A stretch of DNA of 64,000 nucleotides from Endozoicomonas sp965199185 (GTDB lineage Bacteria; Pseudomonadota; Gammaproteobacteria; Pseudomonadales; Endozoicomonadaceae): NCBI GenBank assembly GCA_965199185.1, contig CBDAQW010000037.1:372001-436000 (forward strand), in the 5' to 3' direction. This document shows, in pieces, positions 52,513-61,477 of the stretch. A program made the translations under genes and the position numbers. The number at the start of each line of letters is the position of its first letter. The stretch's first letter is position 1. Below the pieces are notes generated by a model. The model had not been told where the DNA came from and searched no databases. It was given only the letters and a program-made list of their open reading frames with translations.

Positions 52513-54057
52513 ATGAATACGATGACCACCCCAGACAAAACGACCATAGAATCCCTTCAGCTTGAGAACGTTCAGCTGAAGGCGAAACTGGCGTGGTACG
52601 AGGAACAGTTCCGCCTGCATCAACATCAGAAATTTGCCGCTTCCAGTGAACGTTTCGAGGGCCAGGAGTCACTGTTCAATGAACCTGAATTATTGGCCGA
52701 AGAGTCTGCTGAGCAACCTGAAACCCAGACGGTAGAAGCGCATCAGCGCAAAAAGCCGATCAGGAAAACACTGCCTGACCACTTGCCCCGGGATGTCGTT
52801 CAGCTGGATATCACCGAAGAAGAAAAACAGTGCGACTGCTGTGGTAAGGCCCTCAAGGCATTCGGCCATGAGAGCAGTTGTAAGCTGGACATCGTTCCGG
52901 CACAGGTGAAAGTTGTTGAGTTCCAGCGCCTGAAGTACTCCTGTGAGTGTGAATCCGGTGTCAAAACGGCACCCATGCCAAAACTGCCCATTCCGAAAAG
53001 CATTGCCACTCCCGGATTACTGGCCTGGATCATCACCAGCAAATACTGCGACGCCCTGCCTTTATATCGTCAGGAGTTTATCCTGAAGCGTATGAATATC
53101 GAGATCAGTCGTGCGTCCATGGCTGAATGGATGATCAGGGTGTCCGTGTTACTCAAGTCAATATACGACGTATTACAGAAGATGCTGGTCAGGCAAACCA
53201 GCATTCAGGCTGACGAAACGCCGCTACAGGTATTGGATGAGCCCGAACGGTCGCCACAGGATAAATCCTACATGTGGGTATACCGCACCACCGAGCAACT
53301 GGGGACACCGGTCATCCTCTACGATTACCAGTCAGGTCGTGACCATAGTCGTCCACAGGCATTCCTGTCCGGGTTCAGGGGCTATCTGCAATGCGACGGA
53401 CTGTCTGCTTACAAGGCGCTGAGTAAGAAGCAACCGGGAATAGAATTGGTTGGCTGTTTGGCGCACGTCCGGAGAAAATTCAAAGAAGCACTGGACGCTA
53501 TCCCGAAGAAAAAAGGCCAGCCACAAACCAAAATCACCAAGCCCGCCCAGGTGCTGACCATGATCCAGACGCTCTACACTATAGAGAGAAGGATTAAAGA
53601 TAAAACAGTAGAAGAGCGTTTCCAGGCAAGACAGCTGGAAAGCCGCCCGACCCTGGACAAGCTGAAAGAGTGGCTGGATCGACAGCAACCCAAAATTCCT
53701 CCGAAAAACAAGCTTGGCAAAGCCATCACCTATGCGCAAAACCAGTGGCCTTATCTGATACGTTACCTTGATAGCGGGTTACTGGATATTGACAACAATG
53801 CGGCAGAGAGAGCCGTCAAACCGTTCGTTATTGGCCGCAAGAACTGGCTTTTTGCTAAAAGCGTAAACGGCGCAAATGCCAGCGCTACACTTTACAGTCT
53901 GATCGAAACCGCCAAGGCGAATGGTCTGGAGCCATACGCCTGGCTACGTTACGTGCTGTCCAGAGTTCCTCAACTGCCCAAAGAATCGTGTGTTGAACAC
54001 CTGTTGCCTATGAATCTCACACCGGACGATTTAAAAATAGCGAATTGGTGGGAATAG
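52513..54057 (+). CDS. tnpC: IS66-family transposase TnpC
   Basis: A 514-aa DDE transposase. N-terminal leucine-zipper-like coiled coil (IESLQLENVQLKAKLAWYEEQFRLH), zinc-finger CDCCGKAL and CECESG, and the catalytic core starting QADETPLQVLDE, then YLQCDGLSAYKAL and the terminal DNNAAERAVKPFVIGRKNWLFAKSVNGANASATLYSLIETAKANGLEPYAWL. ATG 52513 gives the family N-terminus. Confidence 0.95.
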   Translation: MNTMTTPDKTTIESLQLENVQLKAKLAWYEEQFRLHQHQKFAASSERFEGQESLFNEPELLAEESAEQPETQTVEAHQRKKPIRKTLPDHLPRDVVQLDITEEEKQCDCCGKALKAFGHESSCKLDIVPAQVKVVEFQRLKYSCECESGVKTAPMPKLPIPKSIATPGLLAWIITSKYCDALPLYRQEFILKRMNIEISRASMAEWMIRVSVLLKSIYDVLQKMLVRQTSIQADETPLQVLDEPERSPQDKSYMWVYRTTEQLGTPVILYDYQSGRDHSRPQAFLSGFRGYLQCDGLSAYKALSKKQPGIELVGCLAHVRRKFKEALDAIPKKKGQPQTKITKPAQVLTMIQTLYTIERRIKDKTVEERFQARQLESRPTLDKLKEWLDRQQPKIPPKNKLGKAITYAQNQWPYLIRYLDSGLLDIDNNAAERAVKPFVIGRKNWLFAKSVNGANASATLYSLIETAKANGLEPYAWLRYVLSRVPQLPKESCVEHLLPMNLTPDDLKIANWWE

Positions 54058-54085
54058 GGGTAGATGGGGTTGCCCGACCGCTTAC

Positions 54086-54303
54086 ATAACAACACACAAG
54101 CTTGCTGTTCCCACTGACATGACCGGTGACATTGCAAATACAGAGTGCAAAATGGGGATAATCAATACCCCGCCGCCTACTCCGGTCAAACCAAGGCATA
54201 AACCCACAACAGCACCAAAAAATATGCGCAGTAAAATACCCATTGTCGTGTAATCTGCCAAGGCAGTTGCGATTATGCTGAACACAACAATTTCATACCT
54301 CAT
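54086..54303 (-). pseudogene. TSUP-family permease, 5' part
   Basis: N-terminal fragment MRYEIVVFSIIATALADYTTMGILLRIFFGAVVGLCLGLTGVGGGVLIIPILHSVFAMSPVMSVGTASLCVV, with the first TSUP motif GLTGVGGGVL. The frame meets TAA inside the IS66 end. ATG 54303 is used. Partner of 51147-51689. Confidence 0.9.
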
Positions 54304-54324
54304 AAATAACAAATGTTGATAGTG

Positions 54325-54525
54325 TTATTTAATCTTAAAGATCACTTGTTTACCTATGATCGTTGTCATACTTTCAAAGATAAATTGAATTTGCTGCTTC
54401 AAATTTTTCCAGAAAGCCGCAGAGCGTTCTACCAGCTCATCCAGAAGATGGTTGAAGAACGCCTGAAAAATCTTAATCTCTATAGTTAAAAGCGTCCAAC
54501 TGCTGAATCTAGGTTTAAACTCCAT
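54325..54525 (-). CDS. Doubtful small ORF upstream of TSUP gene
   Basis: A 66-aa open frame with no good SD and no family recognised. Its preceding sequence (CCACCGAGGCGCAGAAAACA) resembles a short motif that recurs in bacterial intergenic DNA. It could be a remnant or part of the TSUP leader. Listed only because it is the sole frame in this gap. Confidence 0.2.
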   Translation of the reverse strand: MEFKPRFSSWTLLTIEIKIFQAFFNHLLDELVERSAAFWKNLKQQIQFIFESMTTIIGKQVIFKIK

Positions 54526-54600
54526 GTTTTCTGCGCCTCGGTGGTAAAAAACTAAACCATCCCAATGAATGAATTCGGGAAGTTATTTCAATGCTGTCTC

Positions 54601-55617
54601 TTAATGCAAACAGCACTTCTTGAATTTTTTACCGCTGCCGCAGGGGCATGGATCATTACGCCCTGCATTGTTGTAATCCACCATACCAGGCTGCGGTGGT
54701 ATCAACTGACTGGGTGCAGACGGTGAGACCGGCTGAGTCTGGTTGAGGACCATGTTCTCCATGCTTTTGAGCAATTCATTGGCTTCGCCGGAATAACAGC
54801 TCAGGCTACGCAGTCCGGTAATGGCATCGGTGATATAGCGATAGAAGTCACCTTCTTGATGCATTACCAGCTTACGAATCATTTCCGAACCTTTGCCACA
54901 GCGTTCCTGCAATTCTTCCAGCGTGATGTAATAAGGGTCAGCCAGTTCATGCTCATACAGATACCTGAGCGCATCCATAAATTCATCCGGTTCGGTGTTG
55001 TAACACGCTTGCACCCAGGCATTCCATATCTGATTCTTTTCCTGCTCCAGCCCAAAGTCGTATAACTGATGCAAATAGTCTTTGAAATCCTGCAACGGCA
55101 AATCCCCCTGCTGATAACAGACCACCAGCGCACTCAGAGCTGCATCACGCACATATTCATCAATGCTGGTGTTTTCAATGATGGACTTTAGAGGGCGAAA
55201 ATCATCGAAATGCTGCTTCGGACAGAGAGTGGCAAAAATCTGACTAAGACTGTCGCACACTACCTCATCAAACACATCACCAATCGAAACATTATTTTCT
55301 TCACTCATGGTGCTGAACAGGTCAATCACCCGAGGCCAGGCACTGGCTTCCTGCAACGCCGTTAACAGATAAAGTGCATGTATAGCGAAGCGGCTTTTAC
55401 TGGCAGAGTGTGAACGTCCACCTTTAATCTGCACATCTTCCAGTGCTTTCAATAACAATGGCGTCATTGCCTCAGACTGTTGCAATGCCTCTCGCAGGGC
55501 AACAACGGGCAGTTCGGTAAGAACCTGAGACAGAACTTTTTTAATCTCAGCGGTGGTCATTTCAGGGGCATTCCGGTTAATCGTTGCAATGGAGGCCAAG
55601 GATAGACCTTCATGCAA
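54601..55617 (-). CDS. DUF1186/SEC-C domain protein
   Basis: A 338-aa protein. A helical DUF1186-like domain covers most of it (FDEVVCDSLSQIFATLCPKQHFDDFRPLKSIIENTSIDEYVRDAALSALVVCY). The C-terminus is a SEC-C zinc motif (GRNDPCPCGSGKKFKKCCLH), as in SecA and YecA. Role unknown; SEC-C tails often bind ribosomes or zinc. An internal Met at 55560 (MTTAEIKKV) may be the true start, since neither Met has a strong SD. Probably co-transcribed after the CBS gene (32-bp gap). Confidence 0.85.
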   Translation of the reverse strand: MHEGLSLASIATINRNAPEMTTAEIKKVLSQVLTELPVVALREALQQSEAMTPLLLKALEDVQIKGGRSHSASKSRFAIHALYLLTALQEASAWPRVIDLFSTMSEENNVSIGDVFDEVVCDSLSQIFATLCPKQHFDDFRPLKSIIENTSIDEYVRDAALSALVVCYQQGDLPLQDFKDYLHQLYDFGLEQEKNQIWNAWVQACYNTEPDEFMDALRYLYEHELADPYYITLEELQERCGKGSEMIRKLVMHQEGDFYRYITDAITGLRSLSCYSGEANELLKSMENMVLNQTQPVSPSAPSQLIPPQPGMVDYNNAGRNDPCPCGSGKKFKKCCLH

Positions 55618-55649
55618 CCAAGAGATACCCCTGTTTTATGCTTAGTCGA

Positions 55650-56156
55650 TCATCCTGCAATCGCAAGAGACAGACTGGCTCTTTCCCGATAAGTTTCTGA
55701 AATTCTCACCGGCATCCGGTGGGACTGTCTAACACCATGCTCATGATGGGCATAGTCTTCAATGCTACGGAGTAATTCTCTGCGAGTTATGACTCCGGTC
55801 AGGTGTTCATTGGCATCAACCACCAGAGCCGATTTTACACCGTACTCTGAGAAAAGATGCAGTACACTGATAATGCCATCATCTTCTTTTACTACCAGGG
55901 TTTCTCTGGTCATAAAGGACTCAATATCGGGTAAGTCTGGAGTATCGGAGATTAACCTTTCTCCCAGCGTTTTTAATAAAATCCGTTCACCAATAAAACC
56001 CAGCACGGCATCGCCATCTTCATTTAGTACCGGAACAGACGACACATGGTGCTCATTAAAAACTTCCAGAACAAACAGCGCGCTGTCGTTTATTTTTACA
56101 GCAATGACTTCCTTGACCATGATGTCTCTGATCAGGCGGCCTTTAAGATCCTGCAC
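55650..56156 (-). CDS. CBS-domain protein
   Basis: A 168-aa protein made of two CBS repeats: IRDIMVKEVIAVKINDSALFVLEVFNEHHVSSVPVLNEDGDAVLGFI and IESFMTRETLVVKEDDGIISVLHLFSEYGVKSALVVDANEHLTGVITRRELLRSI, plus a short basic tail. CBS pairs bind adenine nucleotides and act as energy sensors. Partner protein not evident. Minus-strand unit with the SEC-C gene. Confidence 0.9.
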   Translation of the reverse strand: MQDLKGRLIRDIMVKEVIAVKINDSALFVLEVFNEHHVSSVPVLNEDGDAVLGFIGERILLKTLGERLISDTPDLPDIESFMTRETLVVKEDDGIISVLHLFSEYGVKSALVVDANEHLTGVITRRELLRSIEDYAHHEHGVRQSHRMPVRISETYRERASLSLAIAG

Positions 56157-56260
56157 AAATATTACTCCATCGTATTCAATCTCTGGCCCAAGGCTGAGAA
56201 CTTATATTTGTAAGTAGCGAGATTATTACGATGAAAGCCTGACCTGTACACTGATTTAAG

Positions 56261-56530
56261 TCAGATAATTTTATTTTTCTGTAACGCGCTGTATATTTTT
56301 CGCGATGTTTTAGCCAGTTTATCCACTTCGCCTAATAACGGCACTCCATTGTTTTTCAACGTTTTATCCCAGTGGTTTAGCTCTGCCTCAAGAAACTCAA
56401 TCAGCTTTTTCGGGCATCCATGGCAGGCTCCTGCACATAGCTCTGTCTCTGGAAGATTAAAAGGAATCGCTACCCGAATCTCTTGTATCAGGTTTTTCAT
56501 TGCTTCCCGGGAACGGGGTTTCGCCGTCAT
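56261..56530 (-). CDS. Small conserved protein with CxxxCxxC motif
   Basis: A 89-aa protein from ATG 56530. Centre reads ELCAGACHGCPKKLIEFLEAELNHW, with Cys residues spaced C-x3-C-x2-C near residues 32-39, suggestive of a metal or redox site. The rest is helical and basic. The frame extends upstream into the phytase-like gene, but that part is shadow. I do not recognise a function. Confidence 0.6.
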   Translation of the reverse strand: MTAKPRSREAMKNLIQEIRVAIPFNLPETELCAGACHGCPKKLIEFLEAELNHWDKTLKNNGVPLLGEVDKLAKTSRKIYSALQKNKII

Positions 56531-56567
56531 ATCGAGGTTCCATTGATGAGTGTGATGAGCGGGTAGA

Positions 56568-57893
56568 TTATAACTCCAGCAAAGAAGCAGGCACTTTAAA
56601 AAACAGAAGATAAGTAGGTGCATTAACTTTGGCATCATTATCATTCACCAGCACCAGCAGTTTGTCTTTGCCGATGTCAGGGCCAAAGGTAATGCCCTCA
56701 ATATTCAGAGTTTTAAGAAGGTTGTCTTTACTTTCAAACTGCAAGGTGCTGAACAGAAGCTCTTTCTTCAGCACCTTGTTTTGAAGGGTGTCATGGAATA
56801 TCAAGCTATTATCCGATGGCACTATTTTTTTGCTAGTTTCAATTTTTATTTTGTAAACTTCTCCAATAGATTGCGGCATTTTATCCAACACTTTGCCAGT
56901 ATCCAGAATGTATTTGCTGTATTTGATATAGGAGCGTTCAAGAACCAGTGCTGTATCTTTGTTGATCACCTGTATATCACTGACACCTCTACTTGGATAA
57001 CCTTTCTCGGCTGAAAAAGTTAACGCATTGGGAAGATGATTAAACTGATAATAGTATTCCCCTTTAACATCAATCTTATCTTCGCCAGAATTTGAAGGCA
57101 GAGAGAAATGCAGCATACGAACCGGAGGGTTATTTTTCAGCCATAACCTTTCATCCTGCATCAAGGGTGCTTCGGTTATCGCCAGATACTCGTCAGTACC
57201 GGGAATTCTATCCAGACTTTCAAACCCTTTATTGCGAGTCACTCCCTTACGAGCAGGATCTTTGCTGGCAAAATCATAAACATAGGGAATATCCATTCGC
57301 CAGCGATTATCATTGTAATGATCTGGAAATTGATACATCCCTGTTATATTTCCGGTGCGATCAACACTAAGCAGTTTCCCTTTTACAAAATAACCTGGAT
57401 AGGCCACAAGAAAGTTGAAATAATAATTCCACGAAAAAATGAATCCATCACATGCATTCTGCTCTGAAACAATGAGTAGTTCATCATTACTCATCAGGGC
57501 AAGCCCTTCTGTATCGACCTGCCCTCCCTTTATTGAGGCAGAATTATCCGCAGGTTTTAATTCAATGGCCTGCATCAGATTGGACAAATCAATTCTTGGC
57601 TGAATAACATTGCGACCATCCCAAACCAGACTTTCATCCAGAACATAGTAACGGGCGATTCCGTACTCGCCATAATGATTACTAACAGCACCTGTATCAT
57701 CTGATAACAAAAAGAACTGGTGATGCTTTTCGTCATAGCGAATAGACGATATACCAAGAACAGGCACCTGACTAGAGTGATCAATCCCCACTTTACCCAA
57801 ATACTCGACACTATCTTCTGCATTTACCGGCATATTGACAGCCAATATGCTGGTAAACAGTGCAATCAGAGAGAAGTGATGGACTGTACTCAT
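56568..57893 (-). CDS. Secreted esterase-like activity of phytase family protein
   Basis: A 441-aa protein with a signal peptide (to about residue 25, NMPVNAED). Beta-propeller-like sequence with VLGISSIRYDEKHHQFFLLSDDTG, VDTEGLALMSNDELLIVSEQN, and EGITFGPDIGKDKLLVLVNDND, as in the phytase-like esterase family. Periplasmic or secreted. Substrate unknown (phosphoester or lipid-like). Strand shared with the CBS and SEC-C genes, so perhaps one transcription block. Confidence 0.85.
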   Translation of the reverse strand: MSTVHHFSLIALFTSILAVNMPVNAEDSVEYLGKVGIDHSSQVPVLGISSIRYDEKHHQFFLLSDDTGAVSNHYGEYGIARYYVLDESLVWDGRNVIQPRIDLSNLMQAIELKPADNSASIKGGQVDTEGLALMSNDELLIVSEQNACDGFIFSWNYYFNFLVAYPGYFVKGKLLSVDRTGNITGMYQFPDHYNDNRWRMDIPYVYDFASKDPARKGVTRNKGFESLDRIPGTDEYLAITEAPLMQDERLWLKNNPPVRMLHFSLPSNSGEDKIDVKGEYYYQFNHLPNALTFSAEKGYPSRGVSDIQVINKDTALVLERSYIKYSKYILDTGKVLDKMPQSIGEVYKIKIETSKKIVPSDNSLIFHDTLQNKVLKKELLFSTLQFESKDNLLKTLNIEGITFGPDIGKDKLLVLVNDNDAKVNAPTYLLFFKVPASLLEL

Positions 57894-58014
57894 AATGCAT
57901 CCTCAATAAACAACGGGGAGATTATAGTAGAGGAATTGAGGATTACTCTTCTCGAATGCCAGTGAGCATTTACCCATAATGACTATTCGCTGTTTTCAAT
58001 AGATAATACCGGGC

Positions 58015-58674
58015 ATGACAACCAGTTTTATTGTCCCGCCCTGCCGGGAAGCACTAACAGAATTATATCGCGATGAGCATATTGTCGTGGTGGTAAAACC
58101 AACGGGGTTACTCAGTGTTCCCGGAAAGCCACCCAATGATAAGGACAGTGCCCTCGGTCGCCTGCAGCAAATTGAACCGGAAACCCGTGTGGTGCACCGT
58201 CTGGATATGTCCACGTCAGGCATTATGGTGTTTGGTTTGCATGCCGACAGTCATCGTCATCTGAGTCGCCAGTTTCAAGACCGACAAGTAAGTAAGGGTT
58301 ATGTAGCCGAAGTCTGGGGGAAACCGGAACAAAGTAATGGTGAAATCAATTTACCACTGCGATGTGACTGGCCAAACCGCCCGAAACAGATGGTCGATCA
58401 TGAACTGGGCAAACCTTCTCTGACCGAATATTCCGTGATTGATAATCCTCGTCGCGAATTTAGCCGGGTCTGGCTAACACCGATTACCGGACGCTCTCAT
58501 CAATTACGGGTGCATATGGCAGAGCTGGGGCATCCGATTATCGGTTGTGAGTTTTACGCCCACGCCAAAGCCCGGTCAGCCTCTGAACGACTGCATCTGC
58601 ATGCCAGCTTCCTCAGTTTCATTCATCCTGTGTCGCTTAAGCCTATGACATTTGAAAGCCGCCCCTCCTTTTAA
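58015..58674 (+). CDS. rluA: Dual-specificity rRNA/tRNA pseudouridine synthase RluA
   Basis: A 219-aa enzyme, the same length as E. coli RluA and, like it, without an S4 domain. Catalytic motif HRLDMSTSGIMVFG with the Asp that attacks uridine, and RSHQLRVHMAELGHPIIGCEFYA. Expected to modify 23S rRNA position 746 and tRNA position 32. Single gene, divergent from the phytase-like gene. Confidence 0.92.
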   Translation: MTTSFIVPPCREALTELYRDEHIVVVVKPTGLLSVPGKPPNDKDSALGRLQQIEPETRVVHRLDMSTSGIMVFGLHADSHRHLSRQFQDRQVSKGYVAEVWGKPEQSNGEINLPLRCDWPNRPKQMVDHELGKPSLTEYSVIDNPRREFSRVWLTPITGRSHQLRVHMAELGHPIIGCEFYAHAKARSASERLHLHASFLSFIHPVSLKPMTFESRPSF

Positions 58675-58775
58675 ATCAAGTTAGAATACCTAACCTGCTG
58701 GTTGTCCATTCTCTAAGATGGATAATCTAGCATGCTTGCCAATATTAATTGATAAGCGTGCTGTCAGGAGGAGAC

Positions 58776-59279
58776 ATGATTCATAATGATCCTGTATATC
58801 GCAATCTTAGAAGTGGCGGTCAAACCTCTAGAGAAAATAATCTTCGAGAAGCAACAGGGCGACTGAACGGATATAACGTCGATCACAGAAGTGCAGCTGT
58901 AGGTTTGCGAGTAGCCAATGGGCAAAGGGTTGATAACCAAATACCAACTCGCGACGTTCCAGTTATCCATCGCAACATCAGCAAGACCATTGCCTTTGCC
59001 GGAGCTCTCTCGGCGGCAGCGCTTGGTGTTTTCTGTTTCACACCACTGGCTTCCATGATAGGGCGTACCATTGGTGCTTATGGTTGTGCGGGGTTGGCTC
59101 TTCCTCTGTATTTTACCAGTGACAGTTTTGGTCTGAGCCCTGTTTCTCTGGAGTCGGTTGCAATGGTTGGTGACAAGATAGGTTTCTATGGTTCCGTTGC
59201 CGCATCGCTTGCCTCTATCCCTCCGGTGGCGAGCCTTACCTACGAAGCCATTTTTGATGCCTTGAACCGAATACGATGA
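58776..59279 (+). CDS. Small membrane protein of unknown function
   Basis: A 167-aa protein from ATG 58776, which is preceded by a near-perfect SD (AGGAGG, 4 nt upstream). The N-terminal 60 residues are polar (NLRSGGQTSRENNLREATGRLNGYNVDHRSAAVG), followed by three hydrophobic segments (about 78-100, 105-120 and 135-155). No signal peptide and no known family. A polar N-terminus with a hydrophobic core is a layout also seen in secreted effectors, but there is no direct support for that. Confidence 0.65.
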   Translation: MIHNDPVYRNLRSGGQTSRENNLREATGRLNGYNVDHRSAAVGLRVANGQRVDNQIPTRDVPVIHRNISKTIAFAGALSAAALGVFCFTPLASMIGRTIGAYGCAGLALPLYFTSDSFGLSPVSLESVAMVGDKIGFYGSVAASLASIPPVASLTYEAIFDALNRIR

Positions 59280-59318
59280 CCTGAAATTTATGCAGAGGTT
59301 CGCTATTGCGAACCCCGA

Positions 59319-59512
59319 TGATGAATAGACAAAACGTTTTGAAATATGGGTATAACTCCCAGTCCTTACTCTTCAACCACCCCCTGGCTGCGCAGGTAAT
59401 CATCGTAAGAACCATTGATGAATAGACAAAACGTTTTGAAATATGGGTATAACTCCCAGTCCTTACTCTTCAACCACCCCCTGGCTGCGCAGGTAATCAT
59501 CGTAAGAACCAT
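59319..59512. repeat. Two perfect tandem copies of a 97-bp unit at the ybiT 3' end
   Basis: 59319-59415 is repeated exactly at 59416-59512. The second unit includes the last about 50 coding bases and stop of the ybiT-like gene and the sequence downstream; the first unit carries a ghost copy of that gene end. A duplication this exact is recent and leaves the gene intact. Confidence 0.92.
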
Positions 59513-61058
59513 GAAAGTCCACAATACCCTTGTCAGTAATCTCAATAATACGAGTTGCCAGAGAAGAAACAAACTGACGATCGTGAGAAACAAACATCAG
59601 AGTACCCGGGTAGTTTTCGAGTGCCAGGTTGAGGGATTCAATGGATTCCATATCCATGTGGTTGGTGGGTTCATCCATCAGCAAAATATTTGGTTTTTGC
59701 TGAATCAACTTACCAAACAACATACGACCCTGCTCGCCACCGGAAATCACCTTAACAGATTTCTTGATATCACTCTGTGAAAACAGCATTCGCCCGAGCA
59801 CACCACGAATGACCTGCTCATCGTCGCCTTCATTCATCCACTGGCTCATCCAGTCATACAGATTCATATCCATATCAAAGTCGGCGCTATGATTCTGGGC
59901 GTAATAGCCAATGTTGGCATTTTCTGACCATTTGATCGTACCGGAACGGGGCTCCATCTGTTGTGCCAGCGTGTGGAGCAAAGTGGTTTTACCGATACCG
60001 TTCTGACCGATGATCGCTATACGTTCACCGACTTCTACCATCAGGTTCACGTTTTTGAACAGATCATCCTCATAACCCTGGCTCATCTTTTCCACCAGCA
60101 GGGCATTACGGAAGAGTTTCTTCTCCTGTTCAAAACGAATGAACGGATTTTGACGGCTGGATGGTTTAATCTCTTCCAGCTTGATCTTATCAATCAGTTT
60201 GGCGCGGGAAGTTGCCTGTTTGGCTTTGGAAGCATTGGCAGAGAAGCGGCTGACAAACGACTGCAATTCAGCAATCTGCGCTTTCTTTTTGGCGTTCTCA
60301 TTTTGCAGACGCTCACGAGCCTGAGTGGCGGCGGTCATATATTCATCGTAGTTACCCGGCATTACCTGCAATCTGCCGTAATCCAGATCCGCCATATGGG
60401 TACATACAGAGTTCAGGAAGTGACGATCGTGAGAGATGATAATCATGGTGCAGTCACGCTGCTTGAGCACACCTTCCAGCCAGCGGATGGCATTGATATC
60501 CAGGTTGTTGGTGGGCTCATCCAGCAACATAATATCCGGATCAGCAAACAAGACCTGAGCAAGCAGAACACGAAGTTTCCAACCGGGCGCCACGGCACTC
60601 ATCAAGCCATAATGCTGTTCGATAGGAATATCCAACCCCAGCAGAAGTTCTCCGGCACGAGCTTCGGCTGAATAGCCATCCATCTCACCAAACTGAACTT
60701 CGAGATCGGCAACCCGCATGCCTTCTTCTTCCGACATGTCGCCCTTGGCGTAAATGGCATCACGCTCCGCCTTCACCTTCCACAGGTCCGCATGCCCCAT
60801 AATCACGGTGTCGATCACGGAGTACTCTTCATAGGCAAACTGATCCTGATTCAGTTTTGCCATGCGTTCATTAGGGTCTTTATTGACATTTCCAGCGGTT
60901 GGCTCAAGTTCACCACCCAGAATCTTCATCAGGGTGGATTTACCACAGCCATTTGCGCCGATCAGACCATAGCGATTGCCGTCTCCGAATTTAACGGAAA
61001 TGTCTTCAAACAGCGGCTTGTCACTGAATTGCATGGTAATATTGGCTGTAGTAAGCAA
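59463..61058 (-). CDS. ybiT: ABC-F family ATPase YbiT-like
   Basis: A 531-aa soluble ABC-F protein (E. coli YbiT about 530 aa). Two ATPase cassettes, Walker A GANGCGKSTLMKILGG and GQNGIGKTTLLHTL. The first signature is degenerate (SAVAPGWKLRVLLAQ), the second is VISGGEQGRMLFGKL. Walker B IMLLDEPTNNLDI and ILLMDEPTNHMDM. Between them is the P-site linker rich in charged residues. Acts on translating ribosomes, with YbiT-specific role still vague. The 97-bp duplication lies at its end. Confidence 0.92.
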   Translation of the reverse strand: MLTTANITMQFSDKPLFEDISVKFGDGNRYGLIGANGCGKSTLMKILGGELEPTAGNVNKDPNERMAKLNQDQFAYEEYSVIDTVIMGHADLWKVKAERDAIYAKGDMSEEEGMRVADLEVQFGEMDGYSAEARAGELLLGLDIPIEQHYGLMSAVAPGWKLRVLLAQVLFADPDIMLLDEPTNNLDINAIRWLEGVLKQRDCTMIIISHDRHFLNSVCTHMADLDYGRLQVMPGNYDEYMTAATQARERLQNENAKKKAQIAELQSFVSRFSANASKAKQATSRAKLIDKIKLEEIKPSSRQNPFIRFEQEKKLFRNALLVEKMSQGYEDDLFKNVNLMVEVGERIAIIGQNGIGKTTLLHTLAQQMEPRSGTIKWSENANIGYYAQNHSADFDMDMNLYDWMSQWMNEGDDEQVIRGVLGRMLFSQSDIKKSVKVISGGEQGRMLFGKLIQQKPNILLMDEPTNHMDMESIESLNLALENYPGTLMFVSHDRQFVSSLATRIIEITDKGIVDFHGSYDDYLRSQGVVEE

Positions 61059-61477
61059 ATTATTGTCCTATCGTAAAAAGAAATTATTACAATACCTTCC
61101 GGTATACGCAGATCGGGATGCCCAAAGGACAGGCCGACAATGCGCTCACAGAGCGCAAAAAATGGGATATCTTTTCAGCATTTTATGCTGATTGTCAGCT
61201 CTTGCGCCCTATGAATATCTTCTTTTGGGGGAAGCCGACCTAAGAACTTCGGCACTTTTTGGAAAAGTGATGATCAAACCGCCGCGCAGACTACAGTGCT
61301 TAATCCTTGAGCGCAAATAGGTACTTTACATTATCCTGAAAGCAGTCACCTGTTTATCACACCTGGTGCCTCAAAATAGCACAAAGACTCACACAAATAC
61401 GCAGTATTTTTTGCGACAAATGCCTTCTAAAGTTACACTGCGGGTACTACTTAAAAAATGGCACAGTGACAAAAATA
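61059..61477. repeat. Intergenic region with dispersed repeat (61100-61245)
   Basis: Contains GGCCGACAATGCGCTCACAG..GAGCGC and a block ATGCTGATTGTCAGCTCTTGCGCCCTAT that corresponds in reverse to 49180-49230. It therefore belongs to the second MITE family, degraded, without clear end repeats. The remainder (61246-61477) shows no gene and should contain the promoter of the next gene. Confidence 0.55.

Larger units (their letters stand above)
51690..54085 (+). mobile_element. Complete IS66-family insertion sequence (2396 bp)
   Basis: Begins GTAAGCG and ends CGCTTAC, the IS66 terminal signature. Flanked by a perfect 8-bp target duplication ATAACAAC (51682-51689 and 54086-54093). Contains the canonical tnpA-tnpB-tnpC operon with all frames open, so probably functional and recent. 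Confidence 0.95.

Noticed and set aside
59961..60671. Open frame antisense to ybiT
   Set aside because: Opposite a complete ABC-F gene, with no SD and no recognisable domain.
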